Shown here: positions 1 through 7,603 of the stretch, piece after piece
Numbering within the stretch: the first letter of the stretch is position 1
Layout of the letters: each line of letters opens with the position of its first letter
From: Silanimonas sp044377035
Lineage (GTDB): Bacteria; Pseudomonadota; Gammaproteobacteria; Xanthomonadales; Xanthomonadaceae
Length of the DNA: 64,000 nucleotides
NCBI RefSeq assembly: GCF_044377035.1
Contig: NZ_JBILJW010000002.1
Coordinates: forward strand, 145,829-209,828
Reading direction: 5' to 3'
The notes under the pieces: generated by a model
Databases searched by the model: none
Told to the model about the DNA's origin: nothing
The model's input: only the letters and a program-made list of their open reading frames with translations
Program-made: the position numbers and the translations under genes

Positions 1-535
1 CGCCCGACTCGCCGTCTTCGCCGCCGCTCCCGTCCGATCCGCTGCTGCTCTGGCTGCCGCCATTCTCGCTGCTCGTGAGGTCACCGGCATTCACGCGCGT
101 GCGCGACTCGCCGACGCGCTGGAGGTGCAGGTAGTCGACTTCGAACACGCGCGACTGCAGCCGGGCCGGCAGCACGATGTAGCCGTTGCCGCGCGGCTCG
201 TACTCGTAGCCGTAGACCTCGCGGACGACCTCGAGCACCTCCGGCACGGTGACGCTCTTCAGGCTGAGGCTGATGTTCCCGGCCACGTCCGGGTGCACCA
301 CCATGTTGATGGCGGTGTCCTGTACGAGGCTCATGAAGAAGGCGCGCGCCGGCACTTCGTCGACATCGACGTTGAAGCGCGGGGCCGCTGCTGGACGCGG
401 CGGCGGCGCGACCAGGGCGCGGGTGACGGCAGGCGGCGGCGTCGCGGCCTGCGCGGGCGTGGCGGGCGACGGCGTCTGGGCGGCCAGCGGCGCGACCAGG
501 AGCAGGGCCAGCGGGATCGGCAGGAGTCGGAACAT
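1..535 (-). CDS. mshL: MSHA-type pilus secretin MshL, N-terminal part (cut by window edge)
   Basis: This is the start of the outer-membrane secretin of an MSHA-type type IV pilus, the ring through which the pilus fibre leaves the cell. About 178 residues are visible before the window ends. There is a signal peptide (FRLLPIPLALLLVAPLAAQ), a Pro/Ala-rich linker, then a secretin N-terminal (STN-like) fold with the segments AINMVVHPDVAGNISLSL and VDYLHLQRVGESRTRV. A Ser/Gly/Asp-rich stretch follows where the window stops. VDYL..R.G.S.TRV is typical of MshL and PilQ secretins. Its ATG overlaps the mshK stop as TGATG, so it is probably translated by coupling. The operon context (mshI, pilN-like, mshJ, mshK) favours MshL over PilQ. 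Confidence 0.85.
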   Translation of the reverse strand, partial: MFRLLPIPLALLLVAPLAAQTPSPATPAQAATPPPAVTRALVAPPPRPAAAPRFNVDVDEVPARAFFMSLVQDTAINMVVHPDVAGNISLSLKSVTVPEVLEVVREVYGYEYEPRGNGYIVLPARLQSRVFEVDYLHLQRVGESRTRVNAGDLTSSENGGSQSSSGSDGSGGEDGESG

Positions 536-864
536 CAGCGGTTCACCGGTCGGGTGGAATTCGTGAAGGACAGGCGCAGCTCGGTGCTGCCCGTGGGGCT
601 GCGCAAGCGCACCCAGCCGGGGCCGATGGCCTCCAGGCGGGCGTCGCCGACGGCATCGCCGAGGCGGTAGCGCTGTCCGTTGATGATGGCGCTGCGCTGG
701 CTCGGCGAGACCAAGGTGGATTGAAGGACGAGGGCCGCGACGGGGGCAGCCTCGCTGGCCACAACGCGGGGCGCGATGGCGGGCCGCGTCGGGTCGGGAA
801 CGCCGGCCCCGACCAGCCCTCCCAGGGCGGCGACGACCAGCAGGAGGCGAAGGCGCTCAGACAC
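535..864 (-). CDS. mshK: MSHA biogenesis protein MshK
   Basis: A small periplasmic pilus-assembly protein of 109 residues, thought to act with the secretin MshL and comparable in place to PilP. It has an N-terminal hydrophobic segment (LRLLLVVAALGGLVGAGV), then the family-like signature DPTRPA, LQSTLVSPSQRSAIING and a C-terminal beta-rich part (GPGWVRLRSPTGSTELRL). The start is GTG at 864. It lies 8 bases inside the end of mshJ, so the two are translationally coupled. The hydrophobic segment could be a signal peptide or a membrane anchor. The assignment rests on the II-NG-(Q/R) and DPTRP pattern together with gene order. Confidence 0.8.
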   Translation of the reverse strand: MSERLRLLLVVAALGGLVGAGVPDPTRPAIAPRVVASEAAPVAALVLQSTLVSPSQRSAIINGQRYRLGDAVGDARLEAIGPGWVRLRSPTGSTELRLSFTNSTRPVNR

Positions 865-1579
865 CGATCCAGCCCTCCTGCAGGCCCAGGGTTTCCACCG
901 TCAGCGTGATCGTCAGGGCCGGCCAGCGCTCGGCGTCGACATCGAGATCGTGCAAGCGCACGCGGAACGGCAAGGCTTCGACGGCGCGGACGTAGTCCAG
1001 CGCCGCCGCGTAGTCCCCCTCGAACCGCAGCACCACGCGGTGGCGGTAGAGCGCCGGAATGCCCTCCGTGGACGGCACCGATGCCTCCGCGGCGGGTGCG
1101 CCCTGGGCCGCCGTCGTCGTGCCCGGGGGCGGCGCGGGAGCCGGCGCGGGCGACCAGCGCAGCACCTCGGGCGGCAGCGCCCGGACGCCGAGCACGGTGA
1201 GCCGCGCATCGCGTCCGAGCAGGTCACGCAGCACCGCGGGCATGCGCCCCGGCGGGATCACGGCGGCCTCGTCGGCGCGCAACCGGGCGTCAAGTTCGCC
1301 GGATTCCAGCTTAAGGCGATCCAGCGCGAGGCGGCGCTCCGCCTCGGGGTCCCGGGCCAACTCCTCTTGCACGAGGGCCAGCGCGGCCCGCGCGCTCTCG
1401 ACTTGCGGCGTCAGGGATTCGATCTGCGCGGCGTTCGAAGCGGCCGACTTGCTGGCCGGCTCGATCCACAGCACGTAAAGCCCGAGAACGAGCAATACGC
1501 CGCCGGTGAGGCTGATGAGCAGGCGCTCGCGCGGCTGCATGGCATCGAAGCGCTGCTGGAGAGCGACGAACCGACTCAT
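857..1579 (-). CDS. mshJ: MSHA biogenesis protein MshJ (PilO-like)
   Basis: An inner-membrane pilus-assembly protein of 240 residues, the equivalent of PilO in type IV pili. It has a short cytoplasmic N-terminus (SRFVALQQRFDAMQPRERL), one membrane helix (SLTGGVLLVLGLYVLW), a coiled-coil stretch of about 60 residues, and a C-terminal alpha/beta domain with a Pro/Ala linker in the middle. The reading frame could begin further upstream. The ATG at 1579 was chosen because it overlaps the stop of the preceding pilN-like gene as ATGA and starts just before the usual MshJ N-terminus. Confidence 0.82.
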   Translation of the reverse strand: MSRFVALQQRFDAMQPRERLLISLTGGVLLVLGLYVLWIEPASKSAASNAAQIESLTPQVESARAALALVQEELARDPEAERRLALDRLKLESGELDARLRADEAAVIPPGRMPAVLRDLLGRDARLTVLGVRALPPEVLRWSPAPAPAPPPGTTTAAQGAPAAEASVPSTEGIPALYRHRVVLRFEGDYAAALDYVRAVEALPFRVRLHDLDVDAERWPALTITLTVETLGLQEGWIGV

Positions 1580-2220
1580 GGGGCGTCCTCCGCTTCCGCC
1601 TTCGTCGTGCAGCCCGCGGCCAGCGCAACGCAATCGGTGGCCATGTCGAACCGCAGCGGCTCACCGGCGTCCTTCGGACGCTCGATGGCGAAGTGCGTGA
1701 ACTCCCGATTCTTCAGGCCGTCTTCGGTCGACAGCCCCTGCAGGAAGCCCGGAACGGCGTCCGCATCCAAGGTGCGCCCGCCCAGACCAAGCTCCGCGCC
1801 GGCCTCGGCCACGCGGATGCGGGTCAGCCAGAGCGGCGCCGGCCGTTGGCGCCCCAGGCCCTCGAGCACGTGGCTGAAGGTCACCACCTCGTCGCCGGCG
1901 CGGGCCAATTCGTCGACCAGCCAGCGGCGGCCATCGACGCCGAACTGCGCTTCGACGAGGGCCACGGTGAGTGCCGCATCGGGCTTGCGGGCGGCAAGTT
2001 GCTCGGAGGCGGTGGTCATCTGCGCCTGCAGCGATGCCTGTTCGGTGTTCAGCGCAGCGAGGCGCTCCGCCGAAACCGAAGCCCGCCATTGGGCGATGCC
2101 GCCCCAGACCAGCATCGCGAACGCGGCGAGGCCGATCAGGGCGAGGTTCCGCGGCAGTTCCTCGCTGGGCTCGAGCGGACGGAGGTCGTCGCGGTAGAGA
2201 TCGATGCGTTGCGTGCTCAT
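1576..2220 (-). CDS. PilN-like pilus assembly protein of the MSHA cluster
   Basis: A bitopic inner-membrane protein of 214 residues in the place of PilN. It has a short cytoplasmic head (STQRIDLYRDDLRPLEPSEEL), a membrane helix at about residues 25-45, an alpha-helical stretch (AERLAALNTEQASLQAQM), and a periplasmic domain with WLTRIRV near residue 130. The cytoplasmic head of PilN proteins binds the PilM-type ATPase-fold protein, here MshI. Both ends overlap neighbours by ATGA (mshI upstream, mshJ downstream). The C-terminal tail carries two cysteines (TDCVALAAGC) that may form a disulfide. Confidence 0.78.
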   Translation of the reverse strand: MSTQRIDLYRDDLRPLEPSEELPRNLALIGLAAFAMLVWGGIAQWRASVSAERLAALNTEQASLQAQMTTASEQLAARKPDAALTVALVEAQFGVDGRRWLVDELARAGDEVVTFSHVLEGLGRQRPAPLWLTRIRVAEAGAELGLGGRTLDADAVPGFLQGLSTEDGLKNREFTHFAIERPKDAGEPLRFDMATDCVALAAGCTTKAEAEDAP

Positions 2221-3161
2221 GCGCGGCCCGCCCCCATGCCGACGGCGGACAGGGCCGCGACGCGGACGCGAGCGGCCTCGGGCAGCGCCGACAATTCAGG
2301 CCAAGCGGACTCCGGCGAAACGCTTTGCACGTCCAGTCCAAGGCTGTTGCGCAGCGATTCCCCCAGGCCATCGAGGCCTTCCAAGCCGGCCAGCAGCAGC
2401 AGGCGACGCGGCGGCGGGCGCTGGTGCGTGCGGTCGAAATAGTCGAGGGTACGCTGGAGCTCAAGGGCGATGCGCTCGAACAGACGCTCGGTACGGCCCG
2501 CCTGCGGCTCGCGCAGCACGCGCTGGTCGTCGCCATCGAACTCGAAACGGCGGGCCACGAACAGCGTGTTCTCGCGCATCGCCAGCATGGTGCCGCCACG
2601 GGCATCGATGACCAGCGCGGCCTGGCTGTCGTCGCCCGGTGAGAGCGTCCGCACCGCCTCGGCCCACGCCAAGTCGCTGATGCCGATGCTCGAGAGCTGC
2701 AGGCCTGCCGCCTCGATCTGGGCGATGCGGGGGCGCAATTCGTCCTTGCGGGCGACCGCGAGGTAGAGGGTGGGCGGGCGGCCGCGGCTGTCGAGGCCGG
2801 GCACCTCGAAGGCGTCCATCACGGCGTCATCGATCGGAAAACCGATCAGGTCGCGCACCTTCCAGCGCAGCGCCTGCACCCATTCCGCCGGCGGCACTGC
2901 CGGCTTGTCGACTTGCTGCAGGCTGTAGGCACCGGGCTCGAGCACCCACTCGCAGGCCATACCGGCCGCGTCGGCCTCCCGCACGAGCGATTGCAGGGTG
3001 GCTCCGACATCGGCGCCCGCGGCGCGCTCGTAGGCCCGAACCGGACGACCATCCGCCGGGCGGACGACGAGCGCGAGACGATCCATCGACAGGGACAGGG
3101 CCACATGCCCCACGGGGCGGCGGCGACGCTTCGAGAAGAAACCCCATCCAGTCTTTGCCAT
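2217..3161 (-). CDS. mshI: MSHA biogenesis protein MshI (PilM-like actin fold)
   Basis: A cytoplasmic PilM/FtsA-like protein of 314 residues that nucleates the inner-membrane assembly platform of the pilus by binding the PilN-like head. It begins AKTGWGFFSKRRRR and then shows an actin-like layout: HVALSLSMDRLALVV near the start and a second subdomain with AALVIDARGGTMLAM around residue 170. The longer frame could start at 3266. The ATG at 3161 was preferred because homologues begin close to the basic GFF(S)KR stretch. It is the first gene of the overlapping pilus run, so a promoter is expected in 3162-3283, but I see no clear one. Confidence 0.8.
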   Translation of the reverse strand: MAKTGWGFFSKRRRRPVGHVALSLSMDRLALVVRPADGRPVRAYERAAGADVGATLQSLVREADAAGMACEWVLEPGAYSLQQVDKPAVPPAEWVQALRWKVRDLIGFPIDDAVMDAFEVPGLDSRGRPPTLYLAVARKDELRPRIAQIEAAGLQLSSIGISDLAWAEAVRTLSPGDDSQAALVIDARGGTMLAMRENTLFVARRFEFDGDDQRVLREPQAGRTERLFERIALELQRTLDYFDRTHQRPPPRRLLLLAGLEGLDGLGESLRNSLGLDVQSVSPESAWPELSALPEAARVRVAALSAVGMGAGRA

Positions 3162-3283
3162 GGACGACCGTACTGCCCCTGCGCGCCACGTGCGCGCTGA
3201 CTGTCGAATTGGCCGCAGCCTTTCACAGCAGGCCGGGATGGTCAATGGAAACGATCCCGGCCTCACCGATTTTCACCTCGGAA

Positions 3284-3550
3284 TCAGGTGAAGAGCGCCC
3301 ACGCGGCTGAAAGGATGGCAAAGAGCCCGAGCGCCGCAGTCAGTGGAATGGCGGCGAGTGACGCCATCGATGCGTAACGCGCCATGCGGCGTTGGCGCGG
3401 CGTCAACACGCCATGGTTCGACCCCGCGGCGGAGATCACGGCCAAGGCCGACGCCCACGACAGCGTGAACCCGATCAGCGCGAGTCCACTCGCGATGACC
3501 CAAGCCCACCACGGAAGCCATCCGGCCACATTCGTCCACCATTCGACCAT
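3284..3550 (-). CDS. Small two-helix membrane protein, unknown function
   Basis: An 88-residue hydrophobic protein with two or three predicted membrane helices: WAWVIASGLALIGFTLSWASAL in the first half and LAAIPLTAALGLFAILSAAWALF at the C-terminus. They are joined by a basic loop (GVLTPRQRRMARYASM). I do not recognise the family. It starts 4 bases after the stop of the pirin gene and is probably its last co-transcribed partner. A different-frame ORF overlaps it but has no plausible composition. The amphipathic layout and tight spacing support this frame. Confidence 0.55.
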   Translation of the reverse strand: MVEWWTNVAGWLPWWAWVIASGLALIGFTLSWASALAVISAAGSNHGVLTPRQRRMARYASMASLAAIPLTAALGLFAILSAAWALFT

Positions 3551-3554
3551 CGGA

Positions 3555-4421
3555 TCAACGCTCCGGAAGCGGGATGAATTCGGACTCGCCCGGCACCGTG
3601 CCGAGCGTCTGTGCCGCCCAGTCGACCTTGGCTTGTTCGATCCGCTCGCGCGTCGTCGCGACGAAGTTCCACCAGAGTACGCGCGGCCCAAGCGACGTAC
3701 CGCCGAGCAGCATGGCGCGCAGGGGCGCCGTCGATGCGAAGCGCACGTCGCCACGGCCCGACAGCACGTGCAACTGGCGCGCGGCGAGAGGTTCACCGTC
3801 CAACACCAGCCCGTCCTCCAGCGGGTACACCGCACGCTCTTCGTGTTCGTCGTCCAGATCGAGGAATGCGCCGGGCGCGAACCGGACACTGGCGTACAGC
3901 GTGTCGACGCAGGTGCGGACCGGCGAGCGCTGGCCGAAGGCGTGGCCGGCGACGATGGCGATGTCCACGCCGTCGCGGTGCAGGATCGGCACGTCGGCGG
4001 CCGGCACGTGTTGGAAGGACGGTGCGGCTTCAGCTTCGGACTCGGGCATCGCCAGCCACGTCTGCAGCCCTTCGACGCGTTGGCCGCTGGCACGCTCGGC
4101 GTCCGGCGTGCGTTCGGAATGCACGATGCCGCGCCCCGCGGTCATCCAGTTCACGTCGCCGGGACGGATAGCCTGCACCGAACCCACGCTGTCGCGATGC
4201 ATCAAGGCCCCGTCCCAAAGCCAGGTCAGGGTCGACAGGCCGATATGCGGGTGCGGGCGGACGTCGATGCCCTGCCCCGGCGGGAATCCATGGGACCCCA
4301 TGTGATCGAGGAAGACGAACGGCCCGACGGAGCGACGCTTCGCGTGGGGCAACAGGCGGCGGACGACGAAGCCCCCGCCGAGGTCATGATCGCGCCCGGC
4401 GATGGAGAGAACGCCCGGCAT
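3555..4421 (-). CDS. Pirin family protein
   Basis: A bicupin of 288 residues. Pirins bind a metal (usually Fe) in the N-terminal cupin; some have quercetinase activity and some act as regulators. The N-terminal cupin shows the typical pirin signature FVFLDHMG, then FPPGQGIDVRPHPHIGLSTLTW, here with the two histidines of the HPHIG metal site, followed by H in MHRDS and GRGIVHSE. The C-terminal half carries the second cupin and a pirin C-terminal region (LLGGTSLGPRVLWWNFV). It lies 3 bases after an unknown membrane coiled-coil gene and 4 bases before a small membrane gene, so the three look like one operon. The substrate cannot be read from the sequence. Confidence 0.9.
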   Translation of the reverse strand: MPGVLSIAGRDHDLGGGFVVRRLLPHAKRRSVGPFVFLDHMGSHGFPPGQGIDVRPHPHIGLSTLTWLWDGALMHRDSVGSVQAIRPGDVNWMTAGRGIVHSERTPDAERASGQRVEGLQTWLAMPESEAEAAPSFQHVPAADVPILHRDGVDIAIVAGHAFGQRSPVRTCVDTLYASVRFAPGAFLDLDDEHEERAVYPLEDGLVLDGEPLAARQLHVLSGRGDVRFASTAPLRAMLLGGTSLGPRVLWWNFVATTRERIEQAKVDWAAQTLGTVPGESEFIPLPER

Positions 4422-4424
4422 CGC

Positions 4425-4952
4425 TCAGGGAGCGCCGGAGCCGGCCGCAGCGGCGGTCTGCGCGTCGATGCGGGCGGCCAGCTCGAGCAGTTGCAGGCGC
4501 TGCTGTTCGAAATCGGTGGCGACCAGCACCTGGGTGCCGGCGATTTCCGCCTTCAGGGTCGAGAGCAGCGCCGGATCAAGGCCGAGGCTGGCGGCATCAA
4601 CCGCGTCGAGCTGCGTCGCGGCATCACGCAAGCGATCTCCAGCGACGCCGAAATTGCGCTGGTCGAGGTCGTTGAGGGCCTGGAAGATGGCCAGCCGGGC
4701 CTTGCTGAGCGCGTTGCGGCTCTCGGCGGCGGTGGCGGCCCGCTGGGCTTCAACCAGGCGCTCCGCGCTGGCGGCGATCTCGGTGTCCTTGGCGACAATC
4801 ACGGCGGCGTTCGCTTCCGCCTGCGCGGACAAGGCGCTGCTGCGCTGCCACAGGCCGATGCCGTAGGCGATGACTAGGCCGGCGCAGAAGCCGACGATTC
4901 CGGTGACGACGGGGTGGCGCGACAGCGGCGCGGCGCTCGTGGACTCGGTCAT
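4425..4952 (-). CDS. Membrane-anchored coiled-coil protein, unknown function
   Basis: A 175-residue protein I do not recognise. It has one N-terminal membrane helix (VVTGIVGFCAGLVIAYGIGL), then an alanine-rich coiled coil (roughly residues 45-85) and a helical C-terminal part rich in A, L, D and Q, which ends in a small Ala/Gly tail. The predicted topology is a short N-terminus inside with the helical body in the periplasm, or the reverse. The ATG at 4952 follows the Thr/Ser-rich start MTESTSAAPLSRHP; a longer frame exists but runs into GC-rich junk. It leads the operon with the pirin and the 88-residue membrane protein. Confidence 0.6.
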   Translation of the reverse strand: MTESTSAAPLSRHPVVTGIVGFCAGLVIAYGIGLWQRSSALSAQAEANAAVIVAKDTEIAASAERLVEAQRAATAAESRNALSKARLAIFQALNDLDQRNFGVAGDRLRDAATQLDAVDAASLGLDPALLSTLKAEIAGTQVLVATDFEQQRLQLLELAARIDAQTAAAAGSGAP

Positions 4953-5019
4953 GTCGGCGGGCTCAAGGAAGGGAGCCCGAGGATACCGCAGCGCCCCGCG
5001 CGGCCGCGGAGGCTGGCGG

Positions 5020-6393
5020 TCAGTCCTGCCCGGCCACCAGCCCGAACAGGTCGTGCTCGTCCGCGCCCATGATGCGGACATCGACGAACTGGCCCGGCTT
5101 CAGCTTGTGCGCCGCACCATCCTGGACCTGCACCGTGCCGTCGATCTCGGGCGCGTCGCCCTTCGAACGGCCAATCGCGAGATCACCATCGATGGCGTCG
5201 ATGATGACCTGTTGCACCGTGCCGACCTTGCGCTCGAGCTTCTCCGCGCTGATCTGCGCCTGCAGCTCCATGAAGCGCGCGAGGCGTTCCTGCTTCACGT
5301 CTTCCGGCACGGCATCGGGCAGGTCGTTGGCCTTGGCGCCGGTCACCGGCGAGTACGGGAAGGCACCCACGCGATCGAGCTCGGCCGCATCAATGAAGTC
5401 CAGCAGCTGCTCGAAGTCGTCCTCCGTTTCCCCCGGGAATCCAACAATGAACGTGCTGCGGATGGTCAGTTCGGGGCAGATCTCGCGCCAGCGCAGGATG
5501 CGCTCGAGCTGCTTCTCGGCCGCGGCAGGGCGCTTCATCAGCTTGAGGATGCGCGGGCTGGCGTGCTGCAGCGGCACGTCGAGGTAGGGAAGGATCTTCC
5601 CGTCGGCCATCAGCGGGATGACGTCGTCAACGTGCGGGTACGGGTAGACGTAGTGCAGGCGCGTCCACAGGCCGAGCTCGCCCAAGCCCCGCGCGAGGTC
5701 GGTCATGCGGGTCTGGTACTCGCGGTCGCGCCAGGTCTTGGCGGCGTACTTCACATCGACGCCGTAGGCGCTGGTGTCCTGCGAGATCACCAGCAGCTCC
5801 TTGACGCCGCCCATCGCCAACTTCTCGGCTTCGCGCAGCACCTCGTCCACCGGCCGTGACACGAGGTCGCCGCGCATCGAGGGGATGATGCAGAAGCTGC
5901 AGCGGTGGTTGCAGCCTTCGGAAATCTTCAGGTACGCGTAGTGCTTGGGCGTCAGCTTCAAGCCCACGCCTTCGATCATCCCGTCATCCTTCTTGCCGCG
6001 CCTGCGCGGGGCCGGAAGCAGGTCGGTGAAGGGATCGTGCTTCGGCGGCAGCGCGGCGTGCACCGCACTCATCACGCTGGTGTAGTCCTGCGGGCCGCTG
6101 ATCGAGAGCACGCCCGGATGGGCCGCGCGGATCTCCTCCGGGCGCTTGCCGAGGCAGCCAGTGACGATGACCTTGCCGTTCTCGGCGATGGCCTCGCCGA
6201 TGGCATCCAGCGATTCGTTGACCGCCGATTCGATGAAACCGCAGGTGTTCACCACCACCACGTCGGCCTTGTCGTAGCTGCCGACGATGTCGTAGCCCTC
6301 GACCTTCAGCTGGGTGAGGATGCGCTCGGAGTCGACGAGGGCCTTCGGGCAGCCGAGGCTGACGAAGCCGACCTTGGGGTTCTTGAGGGACAT
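5020..6393 (-). CDS. rimO: Ribosomal protein uS12 methylthiotransferase RimO
   Basis: A radical-SAM enzyme of 457 residues that adds a methylthio group to the conserved aspartate (Asp88/89) of ribosomal protein S12. Domains in order are the UPF0004 domain at the N-terminus (VGFVSLGCPKALVDSERIL, with cysteines for the auxiliary cluster), the radical-SAM core with the C-x3-C-x2-C motif CNHRCSFC, and a C-terminal TRAM domain (RKVGTVQQVIIDAI onward) ending GLVAGQD. RimO is separated from MiaB by the DSERIL and LVISQDTSAYG patterns. The ATG at 6393 (SLKNPKVGFVSLG) was chosen; the frame extends 17 codons further without family similarity. Confidence 0.95.
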   Translation of the reverse strand: MSLKNPKVGFVSLGCPKALVDSERILTQLKVEGYDIVGSYDKADVVVVNTCGFIESAVNESLDAIGEAIAENGKVIVTGCLGKRPEEIRAAHPGVLSISGPQDYTSVMSAVHAALPPKHDPFTDLLPAPRRRGKKDDGMIEGVGLKLTPKHYAYLKISEGCNHRCSFCIIPSMRGDLVSRPVDEVLREAEKLAMGGVKELLVISQDTSAYGVDVKYAAKTWRDREYQTRMTDLARGLGELGLWTRLHYVYPYPHVDDVIPLMADGKILPYLDVPLQHASPRILKLMKRPAAAEKQLERILRWREICPELTIRSTFIVGFPGETEDDFEQLLDFIDAAELDRVGAFPYSPVTGAKANDLPDAVPEDVKQERLARFMELQAQISAEKLERKVGTVQQVIIDAIDGDLAIGRSKGDAPEIDGTVQVQDGAAHKLKPGQFVDVRIMGADEHDLFGLVAGQD

Positions 6394-6485
6394 GGCGGGG
6401 CGCCGGCGTTGATGCCGGTTGCGCGAGCTGGGAACGGGCGGCAAGTATACCGGGCACCCCGCACCGACCCTGAGGACGCGTTCAT

Positions 6486-7157
6486 ATGGGCCATCCCGTT
6501 TCGCTCTCGACGCCCACGGGGCGGATCAGCGCCTGGCGCGCCGACCCGCCCATCCCGCCCCACGGGGCGATCGTCGTCGTGCAGGAGATCTTCGGCGTCA
6601 GCACGCACATCCGCCACGTGGTCGACCGCTTCGCCGCCCACGGCTGGGTGGCCATCGCCCCAGCCTTCTTCGACCACGTGGAATCGCACGTCGAACTGGC
6701 CTATGACGAGGCGGGCGTGGCCCGCGGACGCGAACTCGCGGCCCAGGTCGGTTTCGACCGGGTGATGGGCGACATCGAGGCGGCAGCGCGGGAGATCGAG
6801 ACCACGACGGACAGCGGCAAGGTGGGCGTCGTCGGCTACTGCTGGGGCGGCACGGCGGCCTTCCTCGCCAACTGCCGGCTGGGTCTCCCCGCTGTGAGCT
6901 ACTACGGCGGTCGCACCGTGCCCTTCCTCGGCCACGAGCACCCGAAGGCCCCTTTGCTGATGCACTTCGGCGAAACCGACCCACTCATCCCGCCGGACCA
7001 CGTGGCCCTGCACCGCGAACACCTGCCCGAGGCCCATATCGAGGTCTGGCCCGCGGGGCACGGCTTCAACTGCGATCAGCGCGCCGACTACCACGAGCCC
7101 TCGGCGCAGGCAGCGCTACAGCGCACCCTCGCCTTCTTCACCCGAACGCTGCGATGA
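6486..7157 (+). CDS. Dienelactone hydrolase family protein
   Basis: A cytoplasmic alpha/beta hydrolase of 223 residues from the dienelactone hydrolase family. The nucleophile elbow is GYCWGG, so the nucleophile is cysteine rather than serine, as in true dienelactone hydrolases. The acid is the Asp in GETDPLIPP and the histidine is in AGHGFNCD. The N-terminal IVVVQEIFGVSTHIRHVVDRF is also characteristic. No aromatic-degradation genes surround it, so a general carboxymethylenebutenolidase-like role is all that can be said. A GAGGA ribosome site sits about 10 bases before the ATG. Its stop overlaps the start of the HIT gene as ATGA. Confidence 0.9.
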   Translation: MGHPVSLSTPTGRISAWRADPPIPPHGAIVVVQEIFGVSTHIRHVVDRFAAHGWVAIAPAFFDHVESHVELAYDEAGVARGRELAAQVGFDRVMGDIEAAAREIETTTDSGKVGVVGYCWGGTAAFLANCRLGLPAVSYYGGRTVPFLGHEHPKAPLLMHFGETDPLIPPDHVALHREHLPEAHIEVWPAGHGFNCDQRADYHEPSAQAALQRTLAFFTRTLR

Positions 7158-7591
7158 GTTTCACGCTCGACCCCCGGCTCGAGGCCGATTCGGTCTTCAT
7201 CGCTGACGGCCCGCTGTCGCAACTGCGCCTGATGGACGACACCCGCTTCCCTTGGCTGGTGCTGGTGCCGCGCGTGCCGGGCGCTACGGAGTGGATCGAC
7301 CTGGACGGCGCTTCGCAGCGCCTGCTGCTGGCCGAGATCAACCAGGCCGGCGCCCTGCTCCGCGCGCATTTCGCCCCTATCGACAAACTCAACATCGGCG
7401 CGCTCGGCAACATCGTGCGGCAGCTGCACGTGCACGTCGTTGGGCGTCGCGAGGGTGATGCGGCTTGGCCGGGCCCCGTGTGGGGCGCGGGAACGCGGCG
7501 CGCCTACGGAGGCGATGGGCCGACGATCGCATCGGCCTTGGCACGCGCACTGGATGCCCTTCCGCCGAGAGCGCTCCCCCACCCCCCCTGA
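7154..7591 (+). CDS. HIT domain nucleotide hydrolase/transferase
   Basis: A histidine-triad protein of 145 residues. The catalytic motif is present as QLHVHVVGR, although it is H-x-H-x rather than the full H-x-H-x-H of Hint proteins. This form is common in the short HIT proteins of proteobacteria. HIT proteins hydrolyse or transfer nucleotidyl groups; the substrate here is unknown. The C-terminal end is Pro-rich (PPRALPHPP). It is translationally coupled to the dienelactone hydrolase and followed 12 bases later by the DUF4153 gene, so the three form one transcript. Confidence 0.85.
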   Translation: MSFTLDPRLEADSVFIADGPLSQLRLMDDTRFPWLVLVPRVPGATEWIDLDGASQRLLLAEINQAGALLRAHFAPIDKLNIGALGNIVRQLHVHVVGRREGDAAWPGPVWGAGTRRAYGGDGPTIASALARALDALPPRALPHPP

Positions 7592-7603
7592 GAATCCCCG
7601 ACC

